DNA of 64,000 bases from Voacanga thouarsii (lineage: Eukaryota > Streptophyta > Magnoliopsida > Gentianales > Apocynaceae): positions 1 through 64,000 of the forward strand of contig JANUWF010001824.1 in the NCBI GenBank assembly GCA_026120185.1, given 5' to 3'. Positions 1 to 10,624 of the stretch are shown here, piece by piece. Numbering within the stretch: the first letter of the stretch is position 1; the number at the start of each line of letters is the position of its first letter. The notes below the pieces were generated by a model. The model was not told where the DNA came from. It worked only from the letters and a program-made list of their open reading frames with translations, and did no database searches. Position numbers and translations under genes: made by a program.

Positions 1-459
1 ATGATGGATTATAGAACATATGTTCTAGATCATTGATGACTTATGCATGACTTTTTGCACTCACTTGGACAAAGTAGTTCTTGATCAAATGCTGTGCATT
101 ATTCTTAAACCTGTTTTTCTCTAAAATTCATGAAACATTCTAGAATTTACTTGAATACCTCTCGAGGTGAAAATAAGAAAGACATTCATGATTTAACTTA
201 GGGATGATGGTAATAGGCATTCTTTGGATATTTTGAGCTTTTCAAGCCTACCTATTGTTATATTATCTCTAGTGCCTATTTTGAGCCTAAATTGGTGATT
301 TCTTTCTTTAAAACCCGTCACGATATTTTGTCCATTCCTTTTGCTGAGTGTTTGTATAATTTCCAAATCTTTATGCTCTTGAAGGATGAAAGTATATATA
401 CGAAAAAATGCAGGGATGGAGATCATGACTTGTTACTTTCAGTTATGGATTAATTACGA

Positions 460-850
460 GTGGAGCTAGGAAAAGAAAGGAAGTGGAATGGAAGGAAGAA
501 GTTGAAAAAAATTGAGAAAGAAAAGAATGGTGAGTTGAAAAAGATGAGAAAGAAGAAAAGAAACGAGAGGAAGTAAACAGAGAAAACAACAAGCTGCTAG
601 AAAGAAAAGTGAGTGAAAAGAAAAGAACAGCAGTAGTGAAAACAAAAGAGGAGAGAATTGAAAAAGAATTGGAAAAAAGAATGGAAAAGATTACAAAAGG
701 GATGGTGAGTGAACTATAAAAGTAAGTTCATATAAAACACTTGGCACCATTGCTGGAAAATTGAGTGATCTTGTGAGGAAAAGAGTTGATGATAAGAAGA
801 GGAGAAAAAGAAAAGAAAGAAAAAGAAGAACAATGCAGGATTTGCTTGAA
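460..850 (+). repeat. Purine-rich low-complexity tract
   Basis: About 390 bases are almost purely A and G on the + strand, in irregular GAAAAG/GAGAAG-type runs without a fixed period. It lies in the non-coding interior of element 1. A PBS-like sequence (TGGCACCATTGCTGG) sits inside it at 742-756, but no LTR end precedes that site. It codes for nothing recognisable. Confidence 0.6.
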
Positions 851-1375
851 ATACATAAGGGTTGTTATATAAGGGTATGGTTTGATTGATTGGTGGAATA
901 GGAGAGCAAGAAGAGTTGGGAATTATAGGTTTACTTTGGGTATCCTTTTCTTGCTTACTCTTAGTTTTTCTTTGACTTTTGATGTTCTTATATCCTTCGT
1001 TTGCTAAACCACATTACAAACCTTTAGCCTTACATTACAAGCTTAAAAGTCCTACTTGATCTAAGTAGAATCTTGATATGTCTCAGATTAGTGGAGAGAG
1101 AGTATAAAATGTAAGTATATGGAATGCATACTCTTTTTAAACTGACTTCTTTCCAATGGTTTGAGAATATTGTAAAGTATTGAGATGGTTCTACTAAGTT
1201 ATTTATCACTACACAAGTCTTGCATTAGCTGTGAAAGATTTGGTGTCATATATTTTATGTTCATGAATAAAGAAAGCATTGAAGATGTGGTTTTGGAATT
1301 GATTGAGTGATTAAAACCTTGTGTTTTTCCTACTTGTTCTTGATACTTTGCCAGAGGACAAGTGAAGAGTTAAGT

Positions 1376-1386
1376 GTAGGGGAATG
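1376..1386 (+). promoter_or_regulatory. Polypurine tract of element 1
   Basis: TGTAGGGGAATG directly precedes the LTR start TGATAGG. The preceding context (AGAGGACAAGTGAAG...TTAAGTG) matches the context before the LTR at 19176. This is the expected plus-strand primer site for a 3' LTR, which marks 1387-2772 as a 3' LTR and not a solo LTR. Confidence 0.7.
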
Positions 1387-2772
1387 TGATAGGAGCTAAA
1401 TTGGTTATACTTTGCTTAGTTATTTGAGGCTCTTTTGTAATATATTTTGTGAAATAACTGGTCATATTCTTTCATATTTGAGATTTTACCATTGGAAAGG
1501 TATTTTGGTCATTACTTCAGGATTTTGGGTAAAACAAAGCAAAACCATCCGGAAGCAGAGCAGAGGCGGCGTCGGTTGTAAGGCTGGAACCGGCGCTGGC
1601 TACACTCTGGAATGTATGAGAACAATTCGGAGAAAAATCAGCAGACGAGTGGAGAAACAGAACTAAGGTGGCGCCGGCTCCGAAGAACTAAGGAGGCGCT
1701 GGCTGTGTTCTGTCCCTGAGGCGGTGCTGCGATCTTTCTACGCGTTTTTGGAAATCTGAAGAGTTTTAGCAGATTCCAACTTCTACTTGGCCAAGAACTT
1801 TGTACCTACGAGTTTAGGCACCTCTTAAGCCTATAAATAGATGGAAAACACAAGAGAAAATGGGAGAATTCATTGATCATCGTAGAAAATCACTCAGTTT
1901 AAGGAGAATTCTTCAAAGTTCAAGGAGGGTTGTACAAGAAGGTTTTTAAAGGAAGAAGAAGGAGGCTTGTCTATGAGTTCTTTCTTTTGCTTTGTTTTCT
2001 TTTTCTTGAACAATGATATGTTAACTGTTTTATTGTAATTCGACATTATTTTAGATATTCATGATTTCTAGAGTTATTTGATCTTTTGATTAATTGGTTA
2101 TTATTCTTGGTATTCAATTACTTATTCTTATTACAAGATTAGTTAGTTGATTCTATCCATTGACTTGCTGGACCAAAGGGGGTTGATTGTTGAAGAACTG
2201 GTAATTGAAGGTTAATTGATGTCTTCCGAGACCAAGGGTTCATTGATTAATTTCATGTTCTAAATTCGCCGAGACTAAGGAAATTTAATTAAGGATTGTG
2301 TTTAATGCGTCTTTTGGATGAATTAGTTGAGACGGACAAAGTGATTCTAATTTATCGAGAAGATAGTGATTTCATGGATTGACCATCAAAGTGAGTCTAC
2401 CTTCATCCTTCATGGTGGTAAGAGAATGATTGGTTATGATAATGGTTAAGTTCTTTAAGATCATGTTTTCCTAAACAATGGCTTGAGTTACATAAATCTA
2501 CATCCTTGACATATACATATTTTTATTTTTATTTTTTTCTTTTTAATTTTCTTTTTATTTATTTTTCACTTTATTGAGTCGATTAAACAATGAAAGAAGG
2601 GTAATTAATGTCTACTTGTTCCTTGAGGATCAACACTTGTTTTAACCCTATGCTCAGTTAATGATAAGTATGCTTGCTCATATGTGTGATTTGGGTTTAA
2701 TATTTTAATTTGAATTTGATTGGGAATGTGCTTAGTTTTATATGATTTTTATATCCAAGTCTGAACGCATCA
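1387..2772 (+). repeat. 3' LTR of Athila/Tat-like element 1 (1386 bp)
   Basis: It begins TGATAGG and ends GCATCA (TG...CA). Four GC-rich GGCGCTGGC-type words lie at about 1560-1725, upstream of a TATA box at 1831-1840. Downstream, the CTTGTCTATGAGTTCTTTC segment is shared with the LTRs at 13646, 15045 and 19176. The flanking five bases differ (GAATG before, AGAAG after), as expected for a 3' LTR preceded by element interior. Confidence 0.75.
1831..1840 (+). promoter_or_regulatory. LTR TATA box
   Basis: CTATAAATAG lies mid-LTR. The same element is CTATAAATAA at 15936-15945 in the solo LTR; the LTRs at 13646 and 19176 have a weaker TTATTTAAAC at the equivalent place. It marks the likely U3/R promoter. 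Confidence 0.6.
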
Positions 2773-3771
2773 AGAAGAAAATATCAAAGAAAATTTTAAG
2801 GAAGGAGTAGCCCCAATCCAAGCTTGCAAAGAAGAAAAGAGATCTTGTCTATAAGTTTCCTTTGATTTTTCTTTATGATATGAGTTGGGGTTGTTAAATT
2901 TCATTAAACCAAATTGTAATTAAAGGGTTGTACCTTATTTTAATCATGCATTAGATTATTATTTGGTTAATTGATTTCTATTTTGATTAATCCATTACTT
3001 AGGTTTGATTGATTAGATTTAATTGATTTGGGTAATTCTCTTGTATTAAACTTGAGAAAATATGAATGAGATGGGTTCCCTTTGATGTTAATCTAATAGA
3101 TCTATTTATCCCTTGACGAACTTGAAAAAGGATTTGGGGGATTGAGAACTTTGTGGTAGATGATGTTTTGGGATCACCTAGAGATAGGGGTTTTAGGGCT
3201 TTTTGGCCAATTGAGATTTCCTTGATTATTTTGCATCCTTAGGTTTTAACTTGTGGGATAGAGATATCTATAGGTTGGATCCTAGGGTAGTGAATTCATT
3301 ACTCGAGACAGAGTGAGTTTTACCTTATTTTGGAAAACTTGCCAATACTTGGAATTGTTGTCAATTGATTGAGTGATGTCCATAATTTAAGTAATCTTGG
3401 GAGAATTCTTATTTAATTGCATGGCTAATCTCCTTTCCTCGCTTAAATCTTCCTTGTGATCTTTTATTCTTTGACTTGTAATTTAGGTTAATGGATTTGG
3501 GTGGTACTCTTGTGTAGTTAATAATTAATTAGCTTAATCCTTATTTTGATTTATTAAACAATAGAATTCAAGTGGAAGTAGGGGTAATTGACCAAGTTCC
3601 CACGGATCTTTGATACTTACCAACTAGACTCTATATTGCATGATGGGTATACCTGCCCAATTGTGTGTGTATATTTGATTAAATTAGTATTTTATTTTTT
3701 AAGACTTGATTGAGTTTTGGCTTATTTCTTTACATATTCTTATTGGATGTGTAGTGCATGAACACACATCA
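2773..3771 (+). repeat. 5' LTR of element 2, missing its 5' half
   Basis: The right end ACACATCA is followed by ACAAGTTTT and the PBS, the usual Athila/Tat arrangement. The CTTGTCTATAAGTTTCC segment at about 2847 corresponds to CTTGTCTATGAGTTC in the other LTRs, so mainly the R/U5 half survives. The U3 half is missing where the LTR of element 1 ends (2772), which suggests element 1 landed inside this LTR. Confidence 0.55.
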
Positions 3772-3780
3772 ACAAGTTTT

Positions 3781-3798
3781 TGGCACTATTGCCAGAGA
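3781..3798 (+). promoter_or_regulatory. Primer binding site, tRNA-Asp type (decayed)
   Basis: TGGCACTATTGCCAGAGA aligns with the Athila/Tat consensus TGGCGCCGTTGCCGGGGA. All five differences are G-to-A or C-to-T. It lies ten bases after the LTR end, as in related elements. Confidence 0.65.
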
Positions 3799-4212
3799 TC
3801 GGTTGTCAATATTCTAAAAACACTTGAGTTTTATTGATTTAATCCATTTTATTTGTATATGTATATGTGTGAATTTTTCTTTTCAGTTATTACCTAATTG
3901 CTTTTCGTTTCTAGGACAGCTAATTTTAGAGTCATTTCATGAATCTTTTGTGATTCTTCTATTTGGACTAGCACTGTATTCACCTCTTTTAAGTTGATTT
4001 ATTTTATTGTTGGATTTTTGGTAGTTGAGTTTGATATTGCTTTATTTTGTAGGATAAAATTCTTGTGTATGCATAAAAGGGATTGTGGCAAAGAGTTGGT
4101 TGAATTTGACTGCGAGATTGAAAGGAATTTTTGAAGGTTGATTCGGAAACAAAAACAAAGAACTTCAAAAATTTTAGAAATCTTAGATCTTTCAAGGGAA
4201 TTAGATAAGAAA

Positions 4213-5512
4213 ATGGAAGTTAATCAAGATAGTAATGGAAATTGTAATGGTAATGGACGAATGACGATTGGTGATTTTGCTAGATTTTTTGTGAACTAAT
4301 TCAAGTATTGTGAGGCCTTGTGTACATGCAAATAACTTTGAGACTAAGCCTGATTTTTTTCAAATATTTCGATTTGATGGATTATTAGATAAAGATCCTA
4401 ATGCTCACTTAGTGGCTTTCTTAGAGAATTTGTGACACACCTAAACTTAATGGTGTAACTAAGAATGCCATAAGATTGTGGTTGTCCATTTTTTTTATGA
4501 GGGATTATACTAAATCATTGCTAAAATCTTTGCCTATTGATTCTATTACCACATATGAACAATTGGCTAAGAAGTTTCTAGCTAAATACTTTCACCCTGC
4601 TAGAGTTGCCAAGCTAAAGAATGATATATTCTCATTTTTTCAATTAGAAAGGGAGATAATTTATGATACATCGGAAAGACTTAAAGAATAGATTAGGAAA
4701 TGCCCTCAACTTGGTTTTGATCTTAGGCTGCAAATGTTAGCATTCTATAATAGGCTTAATTTTTTAAGAAAGAAAATGGTTGATGCTTCTTTAGGAGGAA
4801 CTGCTTCATCTAAAACCCCAGAAGACCTTTTTAATTTAATGAAACATATCTCATTGAACATCAATTCTTGGGGAATGCAAATATCAAAGGCTAAGAGTCA
4901 AGAAATGTACAATGTGGATAGCATGGCATATTTGGAAGCTAAGTTGGAAGCACTTACAACAAAAGTGGATAAGATGAATGTTACTTTTGCCAAATAAGTT
5001 ATGATGTGTAACTTTTCTGGGGGGGGGGGGGACATCTCAATTTTGAATGTCAAGGAATAGGAGTGGGGAGTGAACAAGACGTTGAACATGTGGATTATAT
5101 GGGGAATGGAAAGCAAAAGAACACTTCCTTAGGTAACACTTATAATCCCACTTGGAAAAATCATCCAAACTTTTCTTAGACTGATCAAGGACAAAACTAA
5201 GGAGGACCTTAAGGAGTTCATCTCAATTACAATCCAAGACCCCAACCTCCTCTACCATTTCATGCACCACATCCTCCACCGCCTCTGTAAGCACAACCAA
5301 GACCATCTTTCAAAGACTTAGTGGCTAAATTTGTGACTTCCATTGACACTCATTTCCATGGTGTTGAGGCATCCATGAGAAACCAAGAACCTTCAATTCA
5401 CAAACTTGAAAATCAAATTAGACAACTTACAAAGATGCTTTTGGAGAGACCATTACGAGTTTTGTTTGGAAATACTGCGGGCAATCTACGTGATGAACAT
5501 GGAAAGCCCTAA
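4213..5512 (+). pseudogene. gag: Athila/Tat-like gag (capsid/nucleocapsid), broken
   Basis: Gag forms the virus-like particle of the retrotransposon. Fragments in several frames read in the order expected for the family. After the ATG at 4213 comes a short N-terminus. A capsid (retrotrans_gag) core at 4476-4691 has the typical TTYEQLAKKFLAKYFHPA stretch, followed by a helical segment at 4734-4997 (RLNFLRKKMVDASLGGT) and a C-terminal coiled region at 5321-5512 (SMRNQEPSIHKLENQIRQL). Stops and frame changes separate the pieces. A 12-G run at about 5021 falls where the zinc-knuckle Cys residues should be, and the knuckle is lost. The domain order makes the call firm; the gene is certainly non-functional. 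Confidence 0.75.
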
Positions 5513-7190
5513 TCCTTTTCTTTACTATGCTTTATACTTAAATAAATGTTTAGTTTTATTTGTTTTACTTATGTTTTGTTTTCAGTAATCCTAGGGCTAA
5601 TAAGTCTTTATGAGATAATTTTGTGTTGTTTAGTTGTTAGGTATTGAAGAATAGTCTTGTTTTGTCATCTTCTGTGAGTCTTGTGATTATATATATATTT
5701 CCACTTTATTTGTCTTTTCCTAGTATGCTTATGCTATTGCATTTATTTTAATTAAAAAAGGTGTATTTTTGCATTTCTGAAAGCACAGGGAGAGATGGAG
5801 TTCATACTCCATGGTGACATGCACTTAAAATTCTAGAAAAAATGAAAGTTCAGAGATTGCATGGCTGCGTGCAAATCATGCATGATAGCACTGCACATCC
5901 CACTGGAACGAAAATGCTGTCATTTCTCTACACATTCCTCAAAGCATAAAATTATACATGGCACCATGGCAGTCATTCTGCATGGCACCGTGGATAGATG
6001 AATAAATCTAATGACATCGTTTTGATTTTAAGTTTCAAACATCAGAAGGTCAACGGTGACGTGCAGAGCATTACCCATGGTATTATGCATCATTGAATCC
6101 CAGAAAATAAAAACCCTTTTCTTCTTTTATCTCCCCCTATTTCTTTCAAAACCCTTCAATAGCGGTTACTCCATTCTTCAAAACTACCATTGCCGTACAT
6201 CAATCTCCATTGCCCATCACTCAATTCTTTCATTAAATCATCAATACCCGTGAAATTTCATCCTTCTACAGATTTGAAACACACCACAGTGTTCTCCTTG
6301 GCGTGACTCATAGCTTTAAATTGGCAATTAGGGCAACTCCCCAGCTACATTATGGTGACTTCTAAACTAAAATTTTATTTGTTGATTGAGAAGCATTGTT
6401 AAATAAATTTGATATTATTGATTATATTACTGTGTTAAAATGCACTATGGATGAAATTGTGGGTGATTTTTGTCAGTGGGCTTCTGCCACTTTGATTGGA
6501 ATATTAATTTGTTGACTTTAAGTTGTATTTGGACTGAATTGATTATTGTCAGTTGATTGATTGTGTACAAGAGTTGACCTATTTTTGAGTTTGTGAATTG
6601 TTTACTGCTGAATTTAGATTGAGTTGGTTTACTTTGACTTCCGTTGAAGCCTATGTTGAGTTGTTTTGACAGAGTATACTTTGGGTATTAAACTAAGTTG
6701 TGAGTTAAGAATTTTTTTTTTTTTGTGAAGTATGTGTTGGGAGAATTGTGAACAGGAGCCTTTGTTTTTTTGGTGTATTCTTATTGATATTGTTTTAAGC
6801 TTTGTTAGATTTGTTTTGATATTGTGGCAATTGTTGGATTTAAGTTGAGTAAAGAAATTATAGATTAAGGGTGCATGAGTTTAGTTGGAAGGAAATTGAA
6901 CTAATTTGATTTCATGGATTGCATTATGTTGATTGGTTTATGTGAGTTATTGGTTTATTTGAATTGGGTTTGGAGAAGTAGAGTTAAGTTTTAGCTAATT
7001 GCTTAACACTACATCACTCATTTCTTTCTCTTGGATCGTTCATTTATTTCTTTTCTTCCAAGTCTTTTCCTTTACCTTCCATTTCCCTTCTAACATTTTT
7101 TCTCTACTCTTTTGTTGTCTCCTTCTTTACTTTTTACCTTCATTCTAGTCTACCTTTTTCATCTTGCCCCCTTTCACTTACACTATCCTT
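5513..7190 (+). other. Non-coding interior of element 2
   Basis: No protein domain was recognised in either strand across this 1.7 kb. In an autonomous Athila/Tat element, pol would lie here. The stretch holds repeated ATGGCACCATGG/GCACCGTGG words at about 5960-6075 and a pyrimidine-rich segment at about 7010-7190, just upstream of the next ATG. I see no regulatory element that I can name. Confidence 0.5.
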
Positions 7191-7860
7191 ATGACACCCA
7201 AACACAGAGCTACCAAGCTACCTTCAAAGAGAAAGAGAGGTGAAGGCACCTCTTCTACCGAAACCCAACCCTCCAATGCTTCTGGATTTGTGAATGCTAA
7301 AAATGAAGAGTGGTTTTATAAGAAGGAAGGGTGAAAAATCATAGTAGAAAGGACTTTGGACCCTATAATGGACCATAATTTGAAAATCTTTAATTTGTTC
7401 AAGCAAGCAGGATGGAGTCCAATCCTAATATTGAAAGGTTCCTACTACCCTACTTTGGTTAAGGAATTTTATGGCAATATGAAGGCTAAAAAGTAAAATA
7501 ATTTGAGGAATATTGACACAATAGTCAGAAAGGTGAGGATTAGCATGATTAGAGAGCTTTTGGCAACTATATTAGCCTTGAGAGACGAAGGGATATGGGT
7601 GGACATCGATACCTATAGCAAGAAGGTGGTGTCTAATCCCAAGTGAAAATTGAATGAGGCTAGGTCAACATTACATCTAACCTATAGGACTGCTGGCACA
7701 GCCGAGGTATTACATATGATAGACCTACTTGCACAGTAAAAACTATTAGTATACCTCTTGGGCTTCAATGTCTCTCCAAGGGCAAGTGGACTTGATGAAG
7801 GTAGGTTAGTGGATATTTATGTGCTACAGAAGCTTATACAAGCTCAGACTATCCCTTTAG
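7191..7860 (+). pseudogene. Putative plant transposon protein gene, 5' part, broken
   Basis: From the ATG at 7191 the frame runs with a basic, Ser/Thr-rich start (MTPKHRATKLPSKRKRGEG). It then matches the layout of the 'putative plant transposon protein' domain often found in Athila/Tat-like elements: a segment around IFNLFKQAGWSP, then LVKEFYGNM, then VRKVRISMIRELLATIL, then a helix ending at LIQAQTIPL. At least four in-frame stops are present (for example about 7335, 7495, 7645, 7738). The gene is cut at 7860 by an LTR. A second copy of the middle and 3' part is at 16998-17841. The molecular function of the family is not established. Confidence 0.6.
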
Positions 7861-7940
7861 TGTAGCACTCCAACTATACATATGCGCAAAATATCACGGG
7901 ATGTGCCCCGTCCAAAGGACGATGGGTCTTTATAACTAGG

Positions 7941-8042
7941 TAATAAATTAAAAAAAGGGAAAGTAACTTAAAATCTTATTTCAAAGGAAATTAATAAATT
8001 AAAAAAAGGGAAAGTAACTTAAAATCTTATTTCAAAGGAAAA
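7941..8042. repeat. 51-bp tandem duplication
   Basis: Two near-perfect head-to-tail copies of a 51-base unit starting TAATAAATTAAAAAAAGGG, at 7941-7991 and 7992-8042. The high identity suggests a recent slippage or unequal-exchange event in the LTR. Confidence 0.85.
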
Positions 8043-9253
8043 TAATTTCTACAAGTCTCTCCAAATACATAAAATGAAACAACTGCTATACAGGAACAAA
8101 ATAAAAAAATTTATATTAGCTAACTTCTAAGAGCACGCAACCTTATCAAAGCTGGCAGAGCCTGAAATATGACATCAAAAGGAATGTGAGAAATAATCTC
8201 ACGAAGTCCTATGTGTACTCTTGATTGGATCAAAATAGATTTCATGAATGCACTTTGAAACCAATTATCATAAGTTTACTGCAAGTCAAACATTTTTCAT
8301 AAACAACGTGAGTGATATTAATCATATCAAAATCACAATAGTATGTAACATACAAAACCACTCAAAAATAAATGGACTGTGAAACCTTACATCATAGCCT
8401 TGCCATCAAACCCTGCATCATGTCAAACACTATGACACCCTGCATCATAATATAATGGGTGTACGACCCACTGGGTAAGATACTCCTCCGTCTCTTACCC
8501 TAACTTATCGAATGTCCACCCCAAAAAATCAACCCACCCGGACTGAGGAACTAGCTCGGACTGACCTGACCTAGTAGGACTATTACCTTTTCTAGGCAGA
8601 GCTCCTCCCTCAGAGATGACCTTCTACTGAGAGACTTGCTTTTCCCTTCCGAGGTTAGTCCTAGAGGTCTACCCTTATTAAATATGCAATGTTTCAACAC
8701 ATCATTTACAAGACAATCTCAATGAAAACATTTCCAACAACTCTGGCCATGTAAGCATGATGTTCAAATGATTAGCCGTAAAAATTGTTTTACAATTAAA
8801 AGATGATTTTCCAATAAAATCTTTATTTGAAGGAAAATTTTATTGAGAAACAATTAAGCGTGCATTCCAGTCAATCACATCATTGAGATAATGAACACGT
8901 TCCAAATGACTTGTGGTTCGAAGCTTTTATATCAAATATTTGATGCAAGGACTTACTTGATTCCTTTGTCTCATAGATGAAAGATTCTTCTGATGACTTG
9001 TTCAATGGAACTTAGTCCTATCTAAAGAAAATACAAAGATCTCGTCACAAACTTCCCTATAAGCCTTATTTTGTCATCGTATCCAAAATAGCTTAACTAC
9101 CAACATCAAGCCATCAAATAGTTCAAACCAACTAATTTCTTCACCTTAAACATAGCATGCTAGTCATGAAATAATTCACGCTAACTCTTCATTGTAGACT
9201 AAGACAATTTACTAGACAATAAGCTAAAATAATTAAATGAACAGACGATGAAG

Positions 9254-9256
<3 letters not shown>

Positions 9257-9294
<38 letters not shown>
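9257..9294. repeat. (AT)19 microsatellite
   Basis: An uninterrupted AT dinucleotide run of 38 bases within the LTR-derived region. Confidence 0.95.
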
Positions 9295-9297
<3 letters not shown>

Positions 9298-9534
9298 ATT
9301 AGTTAATTAAAATAAATTTTTTTCATAAAATAAATAATAAGTCATTAAAGGACCACGTAAGTAAATGTCTAACATATAAATAGATTATTAGATAGCAAAT
9401 AATTTGAGAATATTTGATGTTTTATATTTAATAAGTCAATGATTGGATAAATTTTATTACGAAAGATGATTTGAGTATTTATGTTATAAAGACAATAATG
9501 TTAAATATTAGTAGATCACAAAAATAGTACCAAC

Positions 9535-9535
<1 letters not shown>

Positions 9536-9577
<42 letters not shown>

Positions 9578-9586
9578 TAATAATAA

Positions 9587-9681
<95 letters not shown>

Positions 9682-9682
9682 T
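9536..9682. repeat. Compound (AAT)n-(ATG)n microsatellite
   Basis: AAT trinucleotide repeats, with two interruptions (AAAAAT), from 9536 to about 9628 pass directly into about 18 ATG repeats ending at 9682. The abrupt change suggests that a T/G point change was itself amplified. Confidence 0.95.
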
Positions 9683-10624
9683 GAATATTAAATAATAATT
9701 TTATTGTTGATAAACATATATCATTGTTAGCAATTAGAAAGTATCATACAAAATCAACTAAAAAAAATTATGGACAATAAAAGACAATCAAGACAATCAA
9801 GATATATATACACTCATACACATATATATTATTCTCCTATGACTTATATCCATAACCAAAGACAATCAAGATCATACCGCAATAAAATTCTCATCTCCTA
9901 TCATCATACTATTAGAGGGTATGTTCATGAATACAAAACCTTGAAAAGATCAATCAATTGCGTAACTTAAATTTTCCATGATCCTACCATGCTCTTCTAA
10001 CCTATAAAATCACAACTTATTTGTTACATGAATTAGCTCTCCAAATAAATCAGAATATTGATCCAACAAAATCAACCACCAAACATCATAGTTGGGTAAT
10101 GTAGATTACCTCAGTATATAGAAGTTCTATGGTCTGATTAGTGACTCCTTGTTGGCCAAGTCAAATCCTCATTAGCAAAGTGCAAGGTTCGCCTAGATCA
10201 CCTAGGGTTCCCTGTGGTTGCAAAGGGAAAAGGGAAGAATTCAGTCATTCTGTTTCAGTTAAAATAGAGTAGATAAGAAAAGAAGAAGAATGAGAGGAAG
10301 AAGATCACGACCTTGTAAAGATACCAATAATGTCGTGTGATGGAGAGTAGAATTATTTAGGTGAAGAATAGAAGAGCTTTAGATGAGTGTGTGTTTTGGT
10401 TTAGGGAAGGAAACGTGAGAGAGTTTTGGTAGGGTTTGAGTATGTCCACTAGAGAAGAAGTAAACTATTGCTAAAGAAACAACAAAACTTATTAATTTAG
10501 TAATGTTGCCTAGCTAGTGTAGGAGTGAATTAGTCACGAAGCCTTTTTAGTGTTGAAGATGTCTTGATTGTGCTATTTGAATAAAAATCAGGAGTTTAGT
10601 GCAGACAAGAGTTCTGGTTGTGTG

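Larger units (their letters stand above)
1..2772 (+). mobile_element. Athila/Tat-like Ty3/gypsy element 1, 3' portion
   Basis: This is the downstream part of a gypsy element whose 5' end lies outside the window. Bases 1-1386 are non-coding interior, ending in a polypurine tract immediately before an LTR that starts TGATAGG and ends GCATCA. Four other LTRs or fragments here share the same start (13646, 15045, 19176, 63245). No protein-coding domain is seen in 1-1386. The LTR abuts a truncated LTR of another element at 2773, so this element probably inserted into that LTR; its matching target duplication would lie upstream of the window. The family assignment rests on LTR homology and the PPT context, and the exact lineage is uncertain. 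Confidence 0.7.
2773..7860 (+). mobile_element. Athila/Tat-like element 2, non-autonomous, truncated
   Basis: In order: a truncated 5' LTR (2773-3771), tRNA-Asp-like PBS (3781), decayed gag (4213-5512), about 1.7 kb of non-coding DNA, and a decayed putative plant transposon protein gene (7191-7860) cut off by another LTR at 7861. No protease, reverse transcriptase or integrase is detectable between gag and the transposon-protein gene. This suggests either a non-autonomous derivative or a deleted copy. Both LTR boundaries have been hit by later insertions, so full length and target duplication cannot be read. Confidence 0.65.
7861..10622 (-). repeat. Chromovirus-type LTR related to Gyp2, right end unclear
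   Basis: It starts TGTAGCACTCC and shares ordered blocks with the Gyp2 LTR at 51411: GCCCCGTCCAAAGGAC then GGGTCTTTATAAC, the CACTGGGTAAGATACTCCTCC block at about 8468, the TCAGAGATGACCTTCTACTGAG block at about 8611, and a TTACTTGATTC block at about 8955. The shared direction means the parent element would read on the - strand. Homology becomes unclear after about 9000, and no right terminus was found before Gyp1 begins at 10625. The LTR may continue beyond 62920. It carries a 51-bp tandem duplication and large microsatellites. Confidence 0.5.
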
